Assembly: GCA_903902915.1 (NCBI GenBank)
Contig: CAIUWR010000049.1
Span: 1 to 64,000, forward strand
DNA from: an uncultured Hyphomicrobiales bacterium
Lineage (GTDB): Bacteria > Pseudomonadota > Alphaproteobacteria > Rhizobiales > Beijerinckiaceae
Direction of reading: 5' to 3'
Length of the DNA: 64,000 nucleotides
Both the position numbers and the translations under genes were made by a program. Shown one piece after another: positions 1 to 9,815 of this stretch (positions are counted from its first letter, which is position 1; each line of letters opens with the position of its first letter). Below the pieces are notes generated by a model that worked only from the letters and a program-made list of their open reading frames with translations, made no database searches and was not told the origin of the DNA.

Positions 1-142
1 CCCAACCGAGGATCGCATGGCTGGTGAACTCCGTGCCGTTGTCGCTGATCACCATTTTCGGCTTGCCTCTATCCCCGATGATCCGATCAAGCTCCCGAAC
101 AACCCGCTGGCCAGACAAAGACGTGTCAGCGATGAGGCCTAC
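1..142 (-). mobile_element. IS3-family transposase (OrfB) fragment, truncated
   Basis: The reverse strand reads through a piece of an rve/DDE integrase core: ADTSLSGQRVVRELDRI, then a SDNGTEFTSHAIL block. The Asp in SDNGTE is the second catalytic acid of IS3-type transposases. The reading frame is closed upstream by a stop at 145-143, so the N-terminal half is missing. The other end runs off the window. This is an IS remnant or the broken end of an element, and it cannot be active as seen here. Confidence 0.8.
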
Positions 143-255
143 TCATAGCTGGATTATATCGAAGCTTCTCGCTCTCAAAGCTGCTGCGTAATCAAGAAGC
201 TTCTATGGAAGGGGCAAGCTACTTGGATTGGCTTGCCCCTCCCAACTTGACCTAA

Positions 256-654
256 TCAAGCAGCCTTTCGGACCCGGAAATTCCTCTTCGTTCGTTCTGC
301 CTGATCACTCATCACGTTGTCGTAATCACCCGCAGCGATTGCCTTCTCCACTGCCCTCAAAGCATTCGCCACCGCATCAAGGTCAGCGCACTGGATGGAG
401 TACTTGCCCTTCGCCAGCTCCATCGGCAGTCGGCAATATTGGATCGAGAGGAAGTACCCCTTGTCTTCCTGCCACCACCACCGAGCCAGCCTGCGATAGG
501 CCCTCTGCGGCAGCTGCCCTTCCTTTTCCCGTTGAACGTATTCGATCTGGTTATGGATGCGGTTGATTAGGCGATTCCTACGAGCCGTCAGGGCATCTTT
601 CGGAGTAGCCTGTTTGGTATTTTGGGAGAGTACGAGTGCTTTATCGAGTGCCAT
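256..654 (-). CDS. DUF6641-like hypothetical protein
   Basis: A 132-residue basic protein. I place the start at 654 because a strong Shine-Dalgarno (GGAGG, complement of 660-664) lies 6 nt upstream; a longer reading to 774 lacks one. The middle carries a WWW motif followed by a YFLSIQY / LELAKGK-like block (here PMELAKGKYSIQ), then a helical tail ending in an Arg/Lys-rich stretch. From memory this matches DUF6641 proteins found in rhizobial prophages, plasmids and islands; their function is not known. It sits between an IS fragment and the 3' end of a tRNA gene, which fits a mobile-element cargo gene. The family assignment is tentative. Confidence 0.6.
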   Translation of the reverse strand: MALDKALVLSQNTKQATPKDALTARRNRLINRIHNQIEYVQREKEGQLPQRAYRRLARWWWQEDKGYFLSIQYCRLPMELAKGKYSIQCADLDAVANALRAVEKAIAAGDYDNVMSDQAERTKRNFRVRKAA

Positions 655-777
655 GATTGCCTCCGTTTCGATTACGGAGGGAGCGTCCCCTCGATACCGA
701 GACAGGACAACGGCTGGAGGCGTTAGGCCATCAATCAAATCGTCACTTTTTGATCGGTTTTTCGGATCAACCAATCC

Positions 778-811
778 CGAGATCTTCGATGAGATCGATC
801 AGCAGATCTCG
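778..811. repeat. Inverted repeat upstream of the DUF6641-like gene
   Basis: CGAGATCT (778-785) is the exact inverse of AGATCTCG (804-811), and the self-complementary GATCGATC lies between them at 793-800. It lies about 125 bp upstream of the chosen start at 654. It could be an operator or an element-end remnant; nothing else supports either reading. Confidence 0.35.
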
Positions 812-915
812 TCAGGGATTTTGATGGGGGAAGGGCTTTATAACCCTTTATAACTTTTTCAGAAGGACAGAGATTTCTCTCTACCCTATCTAAGCCATTG
901 ATTTATCAGGATATT

Positions 916-991
<76 letters not shown>

Positions 992-1163
992 ACGTTTGGA
1001 TCCCGCGGGCGGGATCCTGATGCACGACCCCTTGGGAAGGACCGAGGCGGCCTCGACGCTGACGTCGGGGTGCGGGCGGGTGTATAGCTTGATCATACCG
1101 CCACGACAAGCCCGCCCGGCGGAAAAACATCTTTCCTTGCCGAGCGGCCCGGAAAGCTGGCTA

Positions 1164-1529
1164 TCAGCTCTCTTCGTCGTCCTCGATATCGCCGTCGATC
1201 AAGTCGGCGACGTCATCCGAATCACCCTCTTCTTCCTCAAGGAAGGTTTCGTCGGCGGCGTCGTCCTCGATCTCGATGTCGTCTTCTGCGGCGACCACGA
1301 CCTTCTCATCGGCGGAATCGGCGTCCTCAAGGGAGACGAGCTCGACATTGCCGGTATCGGCCTCGGAGTCGTCGTCTGCGGCTGCTGCGCGCGCGGGGGC
1401 GCGGCTCAGCGCCACAGGCTGGAACGTGGTCCCGCATTTGGGGCACACGATGGGGTCACGGGAGAGATCGAAAAATTTCGCGCCGCAGTTTTGGCACTGG
1501 CGCTTCATGCCAAGATCGGGTTTCGCCAC
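1164..1529 (-). CDS. FYDLN acid domain protein (TIGR02300 family)
   Basis: A 121-residue protein with an N-terminal zinc ribbon: CQNC at about residue 13 and CPKC at about residue 29, with the family block KFFDLSRDPIVCPKCG between. From about residue 50 to the end it becomes extremely Asp/Glu-rich. This layout defines the FYDLN-acid (TIGR02300) family, known from alphaproteobacteria and of unknown function. It is transcribed in the same direction as the downstream tRNA-Ala gene, and its upstream region (1530-1749) is shared divergently with aroA. Confidence 0.9.
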   Translation of the reverse strand: MAKPDLGMKRQCQNCGAKFFDLSRDPIVCPKCGTTFQPVALSRAPARAAAADDDSEADTGNVELVSLEDADSADEKVVVAAEDDIEIEDDAADETFLEEEEGDSDDVADLIDGDIEDDEES

Positions 1530-1692
1530 TGGGTCAGGACCTCTGCAAATGGGCTGGATTCGCGTACCTGCGCTTTGCGTTTGGCGCGCGAATGCTGCGG
1601 TTGTGCGCCCCGGTTAGTCGGGCGCGCGCCGCCTGTCAAATGAGAAAACGCTTTATCGACGCCTTGCCCCGCCATCCTCCCGGCTTTCGTGA

Positions 1693-3123
<1,431 letters not shown>

Positions 3124-3127
3124 ACCG

Positions 3128-3751
3128 ATGATCATTGCGCTTGATGGACCCGCAGCGTCGGGCAAGGGAACGCTGGCGCGCCGCCTGGCCGCCCATTTCG
3201 GCCTGCCGCATCTCGACACCGGCCTGCTCTACCGCGCCACCGCCCGCGCCCTGATCGAAGCGGGCGAGCGACTGGATGACGAACGCCGGGCCGTGGAAGC
3301 CGCGCGCGGCCTCGCGCTGATGGATTTCGATGAGGAGCATCTGCGCGGGCGCGAAATGGGCGAGGCGGCCTCGGTGGTCGCCGCCATTCCCGCCGTGCGC
3401 GCCGCCCTGTTCGACATGCAGCGCGGCTTCGCCAGCCGCCCGGAAGGCGCGGTGCTCGACGGGCGCGACATCGGCACGGTGATCTGCCCGGACGCCAAGG
3501 TGAAGATCTTCGTCACCGCCAGCCCCGAGACCCGCGCCAACCGCCGGTCGCTTGAACTGGCGAAGCGCGGAGAAAAGGTCGACTACGCCGCCGTGCTGGA
3601 GGACATCCGCAAACGCGACGAGCGCGACTCCCACCGCTCCGCCGCGCCCTTGCTGGCGGCGGCGGACGCGGTCATGCTCGACACCACGACGCTGGACATC
3701 GAAGGCGCCTTCGCGGCGGCGCTGGCGATTGTGTTGGGGAAGGTCGTTTGA
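3128..3751 (+). CDS. cmk: Cytidylate kinase
   Basis: A 207-residue (d)CMP kinase that makes (d)CDP from ATP and (d)CMP. It opens with the P-loop [16 protein letters not shown], followed by [14 protein letters not shown] (CMP-binding), [12 protein letters not shown], and an [10 protein letters not shown] lid segment. It is coupled to aroA (4 bp gap), a pairing conserved in alphaproteobacteria. The gene usually found next, rpsA, is absent here; a convergent hydrolase gene follows after about 140 bp. Confidence 0.96.
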   Translation: MIIALDGPAASGKGTLARRLAAHFGLPHLDTGLLYRATARALIEAGERLDDERRAVEAARGLALMDFDEEHLRGREMGEAASVVAAIPAVRAALFDMQRGFASRPEGAVLDGRDIGTVICPDAKVKIFVTASPETRANRRSLELAKRGEKVDYAAVLEDIRKRDERDSHRSAAPLLAAADAVMLDTTTLDIEGAFAAALAIVLGKVV

Positions 3752-3800
3752 TTCTCAGATTCGAGCGATTTTGATGATCAAACGGGCTTGTCTCTCACGG

Positions 3801-3852
3801 ATGAGAGTCAAAGTGGTTTGTCTATCAAAAATCACCTTTCATGAGAGTCAAA
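3801..3852. repeat. 12-bp direct repeat after cmk
   Basis: ATGAGAGTCAAA occurs at 3801-3812 and again at 3841-3852, exactly 40 bp apart, in the short intergenic stretch between the convergent cmk and hydrolase genes. Related TTTGTCT/CTTGTCT pieces flank them. It may mark a local duplication or an insertion scar at the place where rpsA would be expected. Confidence 0.5.
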
Positions 3853-3889
3853 CCGGCGCAACTTTGGGCGCGCCGGGTGAATTCCCGCT

Positions 3890-4618
3890 TTACAGCTTCC
3901 CCACAAACGCATCCGCGATCATTTCATGGGCCATGCCATGGCCGTAATGGCTGGCATAGGCGGAATATTGCGAGACGGGCGGGCGGTTGTCGTTCGGGTC
4001 CGTGAAGGCGTGCACGACCCCGCCGAAGGCGAGGATCGTCCAGCGCGCGCCAGCCTTGCGCATCTCGTCCTCGAGCGCGTCCCGGTCGCCCTTGGGCGCG
4101 ATGGGGTCGTCCGCCCCATGCACCACCAGCACCTTCGCCTTCACGGCGCCCGGCTCGGCGGGCATGCCGGTCTTGAGATTGCCATGCATGCTGACCACCG
4201 CCGCCACATCCGCGCCGGATCGGGCGAGGTCGAGGACATTGGAGCCCCCGAAGCAATAGCCGATGGCGGCGCGGCGGGAGGCGTCGCCCACGCCCCGCTC
4301 CAACGCGGCCTGCGTCATGGCCTCAAAGGCGGCGTTGATGCGCGCCCGGGTCTCAAGCGGCCGCCTGATCAGCGGCCCGAGGAACTCCATCGGGACTTCC
4401 TGACCCGTGGGGCGACCGGCCACGCCGAACATGTCGGCGAGGAAGACCACATAGCCAAGGGCGGCCAGATGTTTCGCGCCCTCTATGGCCTTCTCCGTCA
4501 CGCCCATCCAGTTGGGCGCCATCAGCAGGAGGGGCGGATTTTTCGCCGCCTGATAATAGACCAGCACGCCTTCACACGTCAGCGCGCCGACGGAATAGGA
4601 AATGTTCTCGATTTTCAT
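3890..4618 (-). CDS. Dienelactone hydrolase family protein
   Basis: A 242-residue alpha/beta hydrolase. The nucleophile motif is GYCFGG with Cys in place of Ser, as in dienelactone hydrolase; HGADDP supplies the acid and VHAFTDP the His of the Cys-Asp-His triad. The N-terminal region (VYYQAAKNPPLLLMAP) has the family fold start. I chose ATG 4618; ATG 4630 is 4 codons upstream, and neither has a strong ribosome site. It follows the MetE-like gene by 26 bp on the same strand, so the two are probably co-transcribed. The substrate is not predictable; many homologues act on esters or lactones other than dienelactone. Confidence 0.85.
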   Translation of the reverse strand: MKIENISYSVGALTCEGVLVYYQAAKNPPLLLMAPNWMGVTEKAIEGAKHLAALGYVVFLADMFGVAGRPTGQEVPMEFLGPLIRRPLETRARINAAFEAMTQAALERGVGDASRRAAIGYCFGGSNVLDLARSGADVAAVVSMHGNLKTGMPAEPGAVKAKVLVVHGADDPIAPKGDRDALEDEMRKAGARWTILAFGGVVHAFTDPNDNRPPVSQYSAYASHYGHGMAHEMIADAFVGKL

Positions 4619-4644
4619 GAGCGTCACCATTCTGCAATGGGGTT

Positions 4645-5754
4645 TCAGGCGTCGGTCCAGATTTCGCGCGCCGTCTCCACGACGAGGCGCAGCTTGGCTT
4701 CCTGCTCTTGCGGGCTGATCGGATTGCCTTCCTCGATGCTGGCGAAGCCGCATTGGGGGCTGATGGCGAGGCGGTCCTGATCGACGAAGGCGGTGGCGTC
4801 GGCGATCCTGCGCTTCAGCATGTCCTTGTCTTCCAGCGTGCCTGATTTTGTCGAGACGAGGCCCAGAACCACCGTCTTGCCCTTCGGGACGAACCGCAGC
4901 GGCTCGAACCCACCCGCGCGGGCCGTATCATATTCCAGATAATAGAAGGGGATCTCGAGCGCGTTGAACAGCCGGTCGGCGACCGAATCATAGCTGCCCT
5001 CGGAATGGAACTGCCCGGCCCGGTTTCCCCGGCACAGATGCATGCCGATGCGCATGCCGGCGGGCGCGGCGCGCAGCACCTGATTGGTCACCTCGATGTA
5101 GCGGTCGATCAGGGCCGACCAGTCGTCGCCTCGCGCCGCCAGCTCCTCCTGCACATGGGGGTCACCGAATTTGGCGAAGGCGGTCTCGTCGATCTGCGCA
5201 TAGGCGCAGCCAGCATCCGCCAAGGCCTTCAACTCTTTGGCGAAAGCATCGACCGTATCGGCCCAGAAGCTGTCGGTGTCCTTGTAGGCGCTGGCCAGCA
5301 CCGCCTGATCGCCGCCCCGGAAATGCAGGGCGCAAGGGCCGGGGATGGTGATCTTGGGGGTGAGTTTCGTTCGGGATTGCAGGAACTTGAAATCGTCCAC
5401 ATGGATCGGCTTCGTCCATTGCAGGCGCGAGCGGATGCGGGCCTGCGGCTGCACGCCCCGGCGCGGAACCTGCGCCGTTCCCTGCTGATCGGCGGGCACC
5501 CAGTCCGGCTGGATGTCGCCCAATTGGGAGAAAAAGAAGCTGTGATAGGACTGGCGGCGGAACTCGCCATCGGTGACGAAGCGCAGACCCACCCGCTCCT
5601 GAAGCGCCACCGCGTCCCCAATGGCCTCATCCTCCGCCAGCCGCAGGACGGCCTCGCTCACCTGCCCGAAGCGATGCTTGCGGCGCAGCTCCAGAAGCCC
5701 GGCCGGACGAAGAAGGCTGCCGATATGTTCGGCGCGGAATGGCGGTTGCTGCAA
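4645..5754 (-). CDS. MetE C-terminal-like (cobalamin-independent methionine synthase II) family protein
   Basis: A 369-residue protein matching only the C-terminal catalytic half of MetE. Zinc-ligand motifs are present: GMHLCRGN (His and Cys), YLEYD (Glu) and PQCGF (Cys). The AEHIGSLLRP start and VTDGEFRR are typical of the stand-alone family, which moves methyl groups between small molecules and thiols or folates. It lacks the MetE N-terminal domain, so homocysteine methylation cannot be assumed. The start is TTG at 5754: GGGAGGA lies 7-8 nt upstream, and the nearby ATG at about 5770 is out of frame. The dienelactone-hydrolase-like gene follows 26 bp later. Confidence 0.88.
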   Translation of the reverse strand: MQQPPFRAEHIGSLLRPAGLLELRRKHRFGQVSEAVLRLAEDEAIGDAVALQERVGLRFVTDGEFRRQSYHSFFFSQLGDIQPDWVPADQQGTAQVPRRGVQPQARIRSRLQWTKPIHVDDFKFLQSRTKLTPKITIPGPCALHFRGGDQAVLASAYKDTDSFWADTVDAFAKELKALADAGCAYAQIDETAFAKFGDPHVQEELAARGDDWSALIDRYIEVTNQVLRAAPAGMRIGMHLCRGNRAGQFHSEGSYDSVADRLFNALEIPFYYLEYDTARAGGFEPLRFVPKGKTVVLGLVSTKSGTLEDKDMLKRRIADATAFVDQDRLAISPQCGFASIEEGNPISPQEQEAKLRLVVETAREIWTDA

Positions 5755-6033
5755 CTGGTGGTCCTCCCATGGGTCGCGCTCGCCTGCCGAAGGCTTGGCG
5801 GCGCGGGGGCCATCATCTCAGGGTCGGCGAGAAAAACAATGGGGGCCGAGGTTGAGCGCCAGACCAGGGCAATCGCTTGAAAGCTTGAGCGGGACGCCCC
5901 GGCACGACGCGCTCATCCAAAAGTAGGCGCAATCTTTTTCAAGCCATCGCCCTTTTGATTGTTAAGATCGAGTTTTATTTTTACCAAATCGGGCTCTCGG
6001 GCGTCGGCTCCCAACAAAGACAAAGGCGTTTCC

Positions 6034-7014
6034 ATGAACCCCTCGTCCTTCCTCCTGTTTGCCTGCGGGTTCATCTGCCTCGCGCCCCTCGCATCGGCTC
6101 CCGCTCGGGCGCAGGACGCTCCCCCGCCCTGGGCCTATCACATCACGCCCGACGGTTCCCCGCCCGTGCCCGCCAGGACGGATGACGGGTCGCAGCGCGG
6201 GGTTCCCGACAGCGAGGTGCGCATGACCCTCACCCAGACGCGAGACCGATTCCTTGCTTCAGATTGGCATCCGACAAGCCATCCCGCCATGCCCGAGCCT
6301 GTGCTGCATGGCCGCAAGCCGAACACCTACGCCTGCGGCTTATGCCATCGCGCGGAGGGCCAGGGCGGCCCTGAAAGCGCCAATATCAGCGGTCTTGGCA
6401 AGGACTATATCCTGCGGCAGGTGCAGGAGATGCGCTCCCACGCCCGTCAGACGGCGGTCGATCAGCGCCTCCCGATCGTCGTGAAGAGCCAGGTGTTCAA
6501 TTCTGTCACCGATGAGGAATTGATCGAGGCGGCCGCCTATTTCTCGAGCCTCCCGGCGCGCACTTATCTCAAGGTCGTGGAGACGGACGTGGTCCCCAAA
6601 ACCGCCGCCTATAGCAATGGCTTTCTTGTGCCCGCGCCAGAGGGCGGGACCGAGCCGCTGGGCCAGCGGATCATCGAAATACCAGACGACGTCAACCGCT
6701 TTGAATTGCGCGACAGCCGCGCGCCCATCACCGCCTTCGTTCCGCGCGGCGGCGTCGCGCGCGGACGGGCTCTGGCGGAAAGTGGCGGGGGCGCCGGCGT
6801 TCCCTGCGCCACCTGCCATGGCGAGGGACTGAAAGGCGGCATAGGCCCCCGGCTCGCGGGCCAATACGCCACCTATGTCGTGCGCCAGCTCCATGACCTG
6901 AAAACCGGTCGGCGCAAGGGGGAACAGGCCGGTCAGATGGCGGCGACGGTCGAGAAACTCACCCTGCCCGACATGATCGCCCTCGCCGCCTATGCGGCCA
7001 GCCTGTCGCCGTGA
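6034..7014 (+). CDS. Periplasmic diheme cytochrome c (c4/class I-like)
   Basis: A 326-residue protein with an N-terminal Sec signal peptide (about 1-26, ending ARAQD). It has two heme-binding motifs, CGLCH (about residue 102) and CATCH (about residue 255). Each sits in a cytochrome-c-like domain with downstream Met-containing segments (for example EMRSHAR and QMAATVEKL), as in cytochrome c4-type electron carriers. It acts in the periplasm, passing electrons between a dehydrogenase and an oxidase. No partner dehydrogenase is adjacent; only a short Tat-signal-like ORF follows, 47 bp later. The upstream 279 bp hold no gene. Confidence 0.88.
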   Translation: MNPSSFLLFACGFICLAPLASAPARAQDAPPPWAYHITPDGSPPVPARTDDGSQRGVPDSEVRMTLTQTRDRFLASDWHPTSHPAMPEPVLHGRKPNTYACGLCHRAEGQGGPESANISGLGKDYILRQVQEMRSHARQTAVDQRLPIVVKSQVFNSVTDEELIEAAAYFSSLPARTYLKVVETDVVPKTAAYSNGFLVPAPEGGTEPLGQRIIEIPDDVNRFELRDSRAPITAFVPRGGVARGRALAESGGGAGVPCATCHGEGLKGGIGPRLAGQYATYVVRQLHDLKTGRRKGEQAGQMAATVEKLTLPDMIALAAYAASLSP

Positions 7015-7061
7015 AATTTCGAACCGATCTGCGGAAGCGGACCAAATAAAGGAATTTCGTG

Positions 7062-7289
7062 ATGCCCTTGCACCGGCGGGTGTTTCTCCAGCTCTCCGGC
7101 GCGGCGGGGCTGACGGCGCCTTTTCCGCGGCAAATCACGGTTCATCGGCCCCGGCTGGCTCCAGCTGACCGGCGGGAGCTGCAAAGCCGCATGCGCATGC
7201 GATTGAGCGCTGACGCAGCGGGGCGCATCGCCTATTCCTCTCGGGCGAATGCGGTGAAAGGCATCGTCCCCCTTGGGGCGAAAACCTGA
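7062..7289 (+). CDS. Short ORF with Tat-signal-like N-terminus, possibly a gene remnant
   Basis: A 75-residue reading frame starting MPLHRRVFLQLSGAAGL, which has the twin-arginine and hydrophobic pattern of a Tat leader. No recognisable mature domain follows and the frame stops quickly. It may be the surviving 5' end of an exported-protein gene (a Bug-type binding protein or oxidoreductase would fit) that lost its body. It may also be a spurious ORF. The following stretch to 7433 shows no gene. Confidence 0.3.
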   Translation: MPLHRRVFLQLSGAAGLTAPFPRQITVHRPRLAPADRRELQSRMRMRLSADAAGRIAYSSRANAVKGIVPLGAKT

Positions 7290-7433
7290 TGCGCCCAGGC
7301 GGATGAATGACGCGCCCGGCGAACCGTCGCGCGCCGGATCCCTCCCATAGCCCCGGAAGGAGCGGGGGGCGGTTGATGCGCCCTCGCCCGTGGTCTATCA
7401 GTTGACGCTCAACATCATCCCCCGGGAGGGAAC

Positions 7434-7952
7434 ATGTCGCTTCATTCAGTCTCGATCCCCGTTTTTGTGCAGCTCATCAACAGCGCGCAGACAATGCTCG
7501 ACAAGGCGATCGCCCACTGCGCCGCCAAAAAGATCGATCCTTCGGCATTGCTCAACGACCGCCTTTTCCCCGACATGTTCCCGCTCGTGCGGCAGTTCCA
7601 GTATATCGCCGACCATTCCTCGGGCGCCGCCCTACGCCTTGCTGGCCAGGACGCGCCGATTCCGCCCCGCGAGGAGACTACCTTCGAAGCGCTGAAGGAG
7701 CGGCTCGCCAAGGCGCTCGCGATTGTGGAATCCGTCTCCGCCGCCGATGTGGACGCCCATGCGGACAAGGATGTCACCTTCGCCATGGGACCGCGCCAGA
7801 TCACCATGCGCGGGCGCGAATATATGCTTCACTTCGCCATGCCGAACTTCTATTTCCATTCCACCACCGCCTACAACATCCTGCGCCATCGCGGCGTGGA
7901 GGTTGGCAAGCGTGACTTCCTCGGCGTCATTCCCGGCTTCCCCAAGGCCTGA
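7434..7952 (+). CDS. DUF1993 family protein (DinB-like)
   Basis: A 172-residue protein with features of the DUF1993 family: an all-helical DinB-like core, the LFPDMFPLVRQFQYIAD segment around residue 45, and a C-terminal YFHSTTAYNILRHRGVEVGKRDFLG block. Members are cytoplasmic and of unknown function; His residues in these motifs may bind metal. The start is supported by GGGAGGG 5-8 nt upstream. The gene is followed after 29 bp by ridA and probably forms an operon with it. Confidence 0.88.
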   Translation: MSLHSVSIPVFVQLINSAQTMLDKAIAHCAAKKIDPSALLNDRLFPDMFPLVRQFQYIADHSSGAALRLAGQDAPIPPREETTFEALKERLAKALAIVESVSAADVDAHADKDVTFAMGPRQITMRGREYMLHFAMPNFYFHSTTAYNILRHRGVEVGKRDFLGVIPGFPKA

Positions 7953-7981
7953 CGCCCTAGCACGAGAGAAAGATTGATCGC

Positions 7982-8332
7982 ATGAGCATTCGTCGCATCG
8001 GCGCTGGCGCGCGCATGAGCAAGGCCGTCGTCCACGGCAATACCGTCTATCTGGCCGGTCAGGTCGCAGACGCCTCCAAGGGCGCGAGCGTCGCCGAGCA
8101 GACGCAGGAGATCGTCAACATCATCGACGCGCTTCTGGCCGAGGCGGGCTCCGACAAGACGAAGATCCTCTCCGCGACCATCTATCTCGCCGACATCTCG
8201 ACCTTCCCCCAGATGAACGCCGTCTGGGACACCTGGGTGGCGCAAGGCCATACGCCCGCCCGCGCCACGGTCGAGGCCAAACTGGCGGCTCCCGAATATA
8301 CGGTCGAAATCGCGGTCATCGCTGCGATCTGA
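7982..8332 (+). CDS. RidA family protein (Rid/YjgF/UK114 fold)
   Basis: A 116-residue single-domain Rid protein. The sequence shows VYLAGQVAD, EIVNIIDALLAEAGSDKTKI, ATIYLADISTFPQMNAVWD and a C-terminal HTPARATVEAKLA; the Arg in the last block is the carboxylate-binding residue of deaminating members. Rid proteins hydrolyse reactive imines/enamines, and RutC-type members act on aminoacrylate-like intermediates. The neighbours (flavin monooxygenase, alpha/beta hydrolase, permease) resemble the set used in oxygenolytic breakdown of pyrimidine-like rings. The exact substrate is unknown. Confidence 0.93.
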   Translation: MSIRRIGAGARMSKAVVHGNTVYLAGQVADASKGASVAEQTQEIVNIIDALLAEAGSDKTKILSATIYLADISTFPQMNAVWDTWVAQGHTPARATVEAKLAAPEYTVEIAVIAAI

Positions 8333-8485
8333 CCATTTGATCGAAGACTTGAGGGGTCGGCATTCCATAACGTCGACCCTTCGCCATTTCAGCCCTGGAC
8401 GCTCCCTGCCCAGCGCACCCAGCTCCCGGGGTATGAAACGGAGTGACGACAGGTGCGTCCTGACGGGCGCAGGCCGGAGCACATG

Positions 8486-9682
8486 ATGTCCGCTTCCAAA
8501 ACGCCAGCCGCCTTCCAGTGGGACGACCCCTTCCTTGTCGAGCGTCAGCTCTCCGAAGAGGAGCGCATGATCCGCGACGCGGCTCGCGCTTACGCTCAGG
8601 ACAAGCTCCTGCCGCGCGTCCTCGACGCCTATGCTCATGAAACGACCGACGCCGCCATCTTCGCCGAAATGGGCGAACTGGGCCTGCTCGGCGTCACCCT
8701 GCCCGAGGCCTATGGCTGCGCAAACGCCAATTATGTGGCCTATGGACTGGTGGCGCGCGAGGTGGAGCGGGTGGATTCAGGCTATCGCTCCATGATGAGC
8801 GTGCAATCCTCGCTGGTGATGCACCCGATCTTCGCCTTCGGAACCGAAGCGCAGCGCCTCAAATATCTGCCCAGGCTGGCGCGCGGCGAATGGATCGGCT
8901 GCTTCGGCCTCACCGAGCCGGACGCAGGCTCGGACCCTGCGGGCATGAAAACCCGCGCCGAAAAGATCGCCGACGGCTATCTTTTGACCGGCTCGAAAAT
9001 GTGGATCTCCAATTCACCCATCGCCGACGTCTTCGTCGTCTGGGCGAAATCGGCGGCCCACGAGGGCGCCATTCGCGGCTTCATTCTCGACAAGGGCATG
9101 AAGGGGCTCAGCGCGCCAAAGATCAACGGCAAGCTGTCGCTGCGCGCCTCCATCACCGGCGAGATCGTCATGGATGGCGTGGTCGTGCCTGAAGAAAACC
9201 TGTTGCCGGGCGTCTCCGGCCTCAAGGGCCCGTTCGAATGTCTCAACCGCGCCCGCTATGGCATCGCCTGGGGCGTGATGGGCGCGGCGGAGGATTGCTG
9301 GCTTCGGGCGCGCCAATATACGCTCGACCGGCAGCAGTTCGGCCGCCCGCTGGCGGCCACCCAGCTCGTGCAGAAGAAACTGGCGGACATGCAGACCGAG
9401 ATCACGCTCGGCCTGCAAGCGGCGCTGCGCGTGGGGCGGCTGTTCGACGAGGGGCTCGCAGCGCCCGAAGCCATCTCGCTCATCAAGCGCAATAATTGCG
9501 GCAAGGCCCTGGACGTCGCCCGCATCGCCCGCGACATGCACGGCGGCAACGGCATCCACGAGGAATATCACGTGATGCGCCACGCCCAGAACCTCGAGAC
9601 GGTGAACACCTATGAGGGGACGCATGACGTGCATGCCCTGATCCTCGGCCGCGCCCAGACAGGCCTTCAGGCGTTTTTCTAA
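8486..9682 (+). CDS. Acyl-CoA dehydrogenase, glutaryl-CoA dehydrogenase type
   Basis: A 398-residue FAD enzyme closely matching glutaryl-CoA dehydrogenases. [19 protein letters not shown] is typical of that group. [17 protein letters not shown] and [18 protein letters not shown] bind FAD and substrate. [17 protein letters not shown] carries the catalytic Glu. It would oxidise (and decarboxylate) glutaryl-CoA to crotonyl-CoA in lysine or aromatic catabolism, with electrons passing to ETF. I chose ATG 8486 because GGAG lies 6 nt upstream; ATG 8483 directly precedes it. It lies inside a catabolic cluster and is about 130 bp from the MFS gene. Confidence 0.9.
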   Translation: MSASKTPAAFQWDDPFLVERQLSEEERMIRDAARAYAQDKLLPRVLDAYAHETTDAAIFAEMGELGLLGVTLPEAYGCANANYVAYGLVAREVERVDSGYRSMMSVQSSLVMHPIFAFGTEAQRLKYLPRLARGEWIGCFGLTEPDAGSDPAGMKTRAEKIADGYLLTGSKMWISNSPIADVFVVWAKSAAHEGAIRGFILDKGMKGLSAPKINGKLSLRASITGEIVMDGVVVPEENLLPGVSGLKGPFECLNRARYGIAWGVMGAAEDCWLRARQYTLDRQQFGRPLAATQLVQKKLADMQTEITLGLQAALRVGRLFDEGLAAPEAISLIKRNNCGKALDVARIARDMHGGNGIHEEYHVMRHAQNLETVNTYEGTHDVHALILGRAQTGLQAFF

Positions 9683-9815
9683 AAACAAGGAACGGCGTCG
9701 CTCGCGTCAGGTGGCGCGCACGGGCTTGCAAACGCGCCGCAAGTGCGACATCTTTCACCTTGATACGGCGTCCAGCTACGTGGCGCCGATTAAAAACAAG
9801 ATCATGGGGGGAGAC

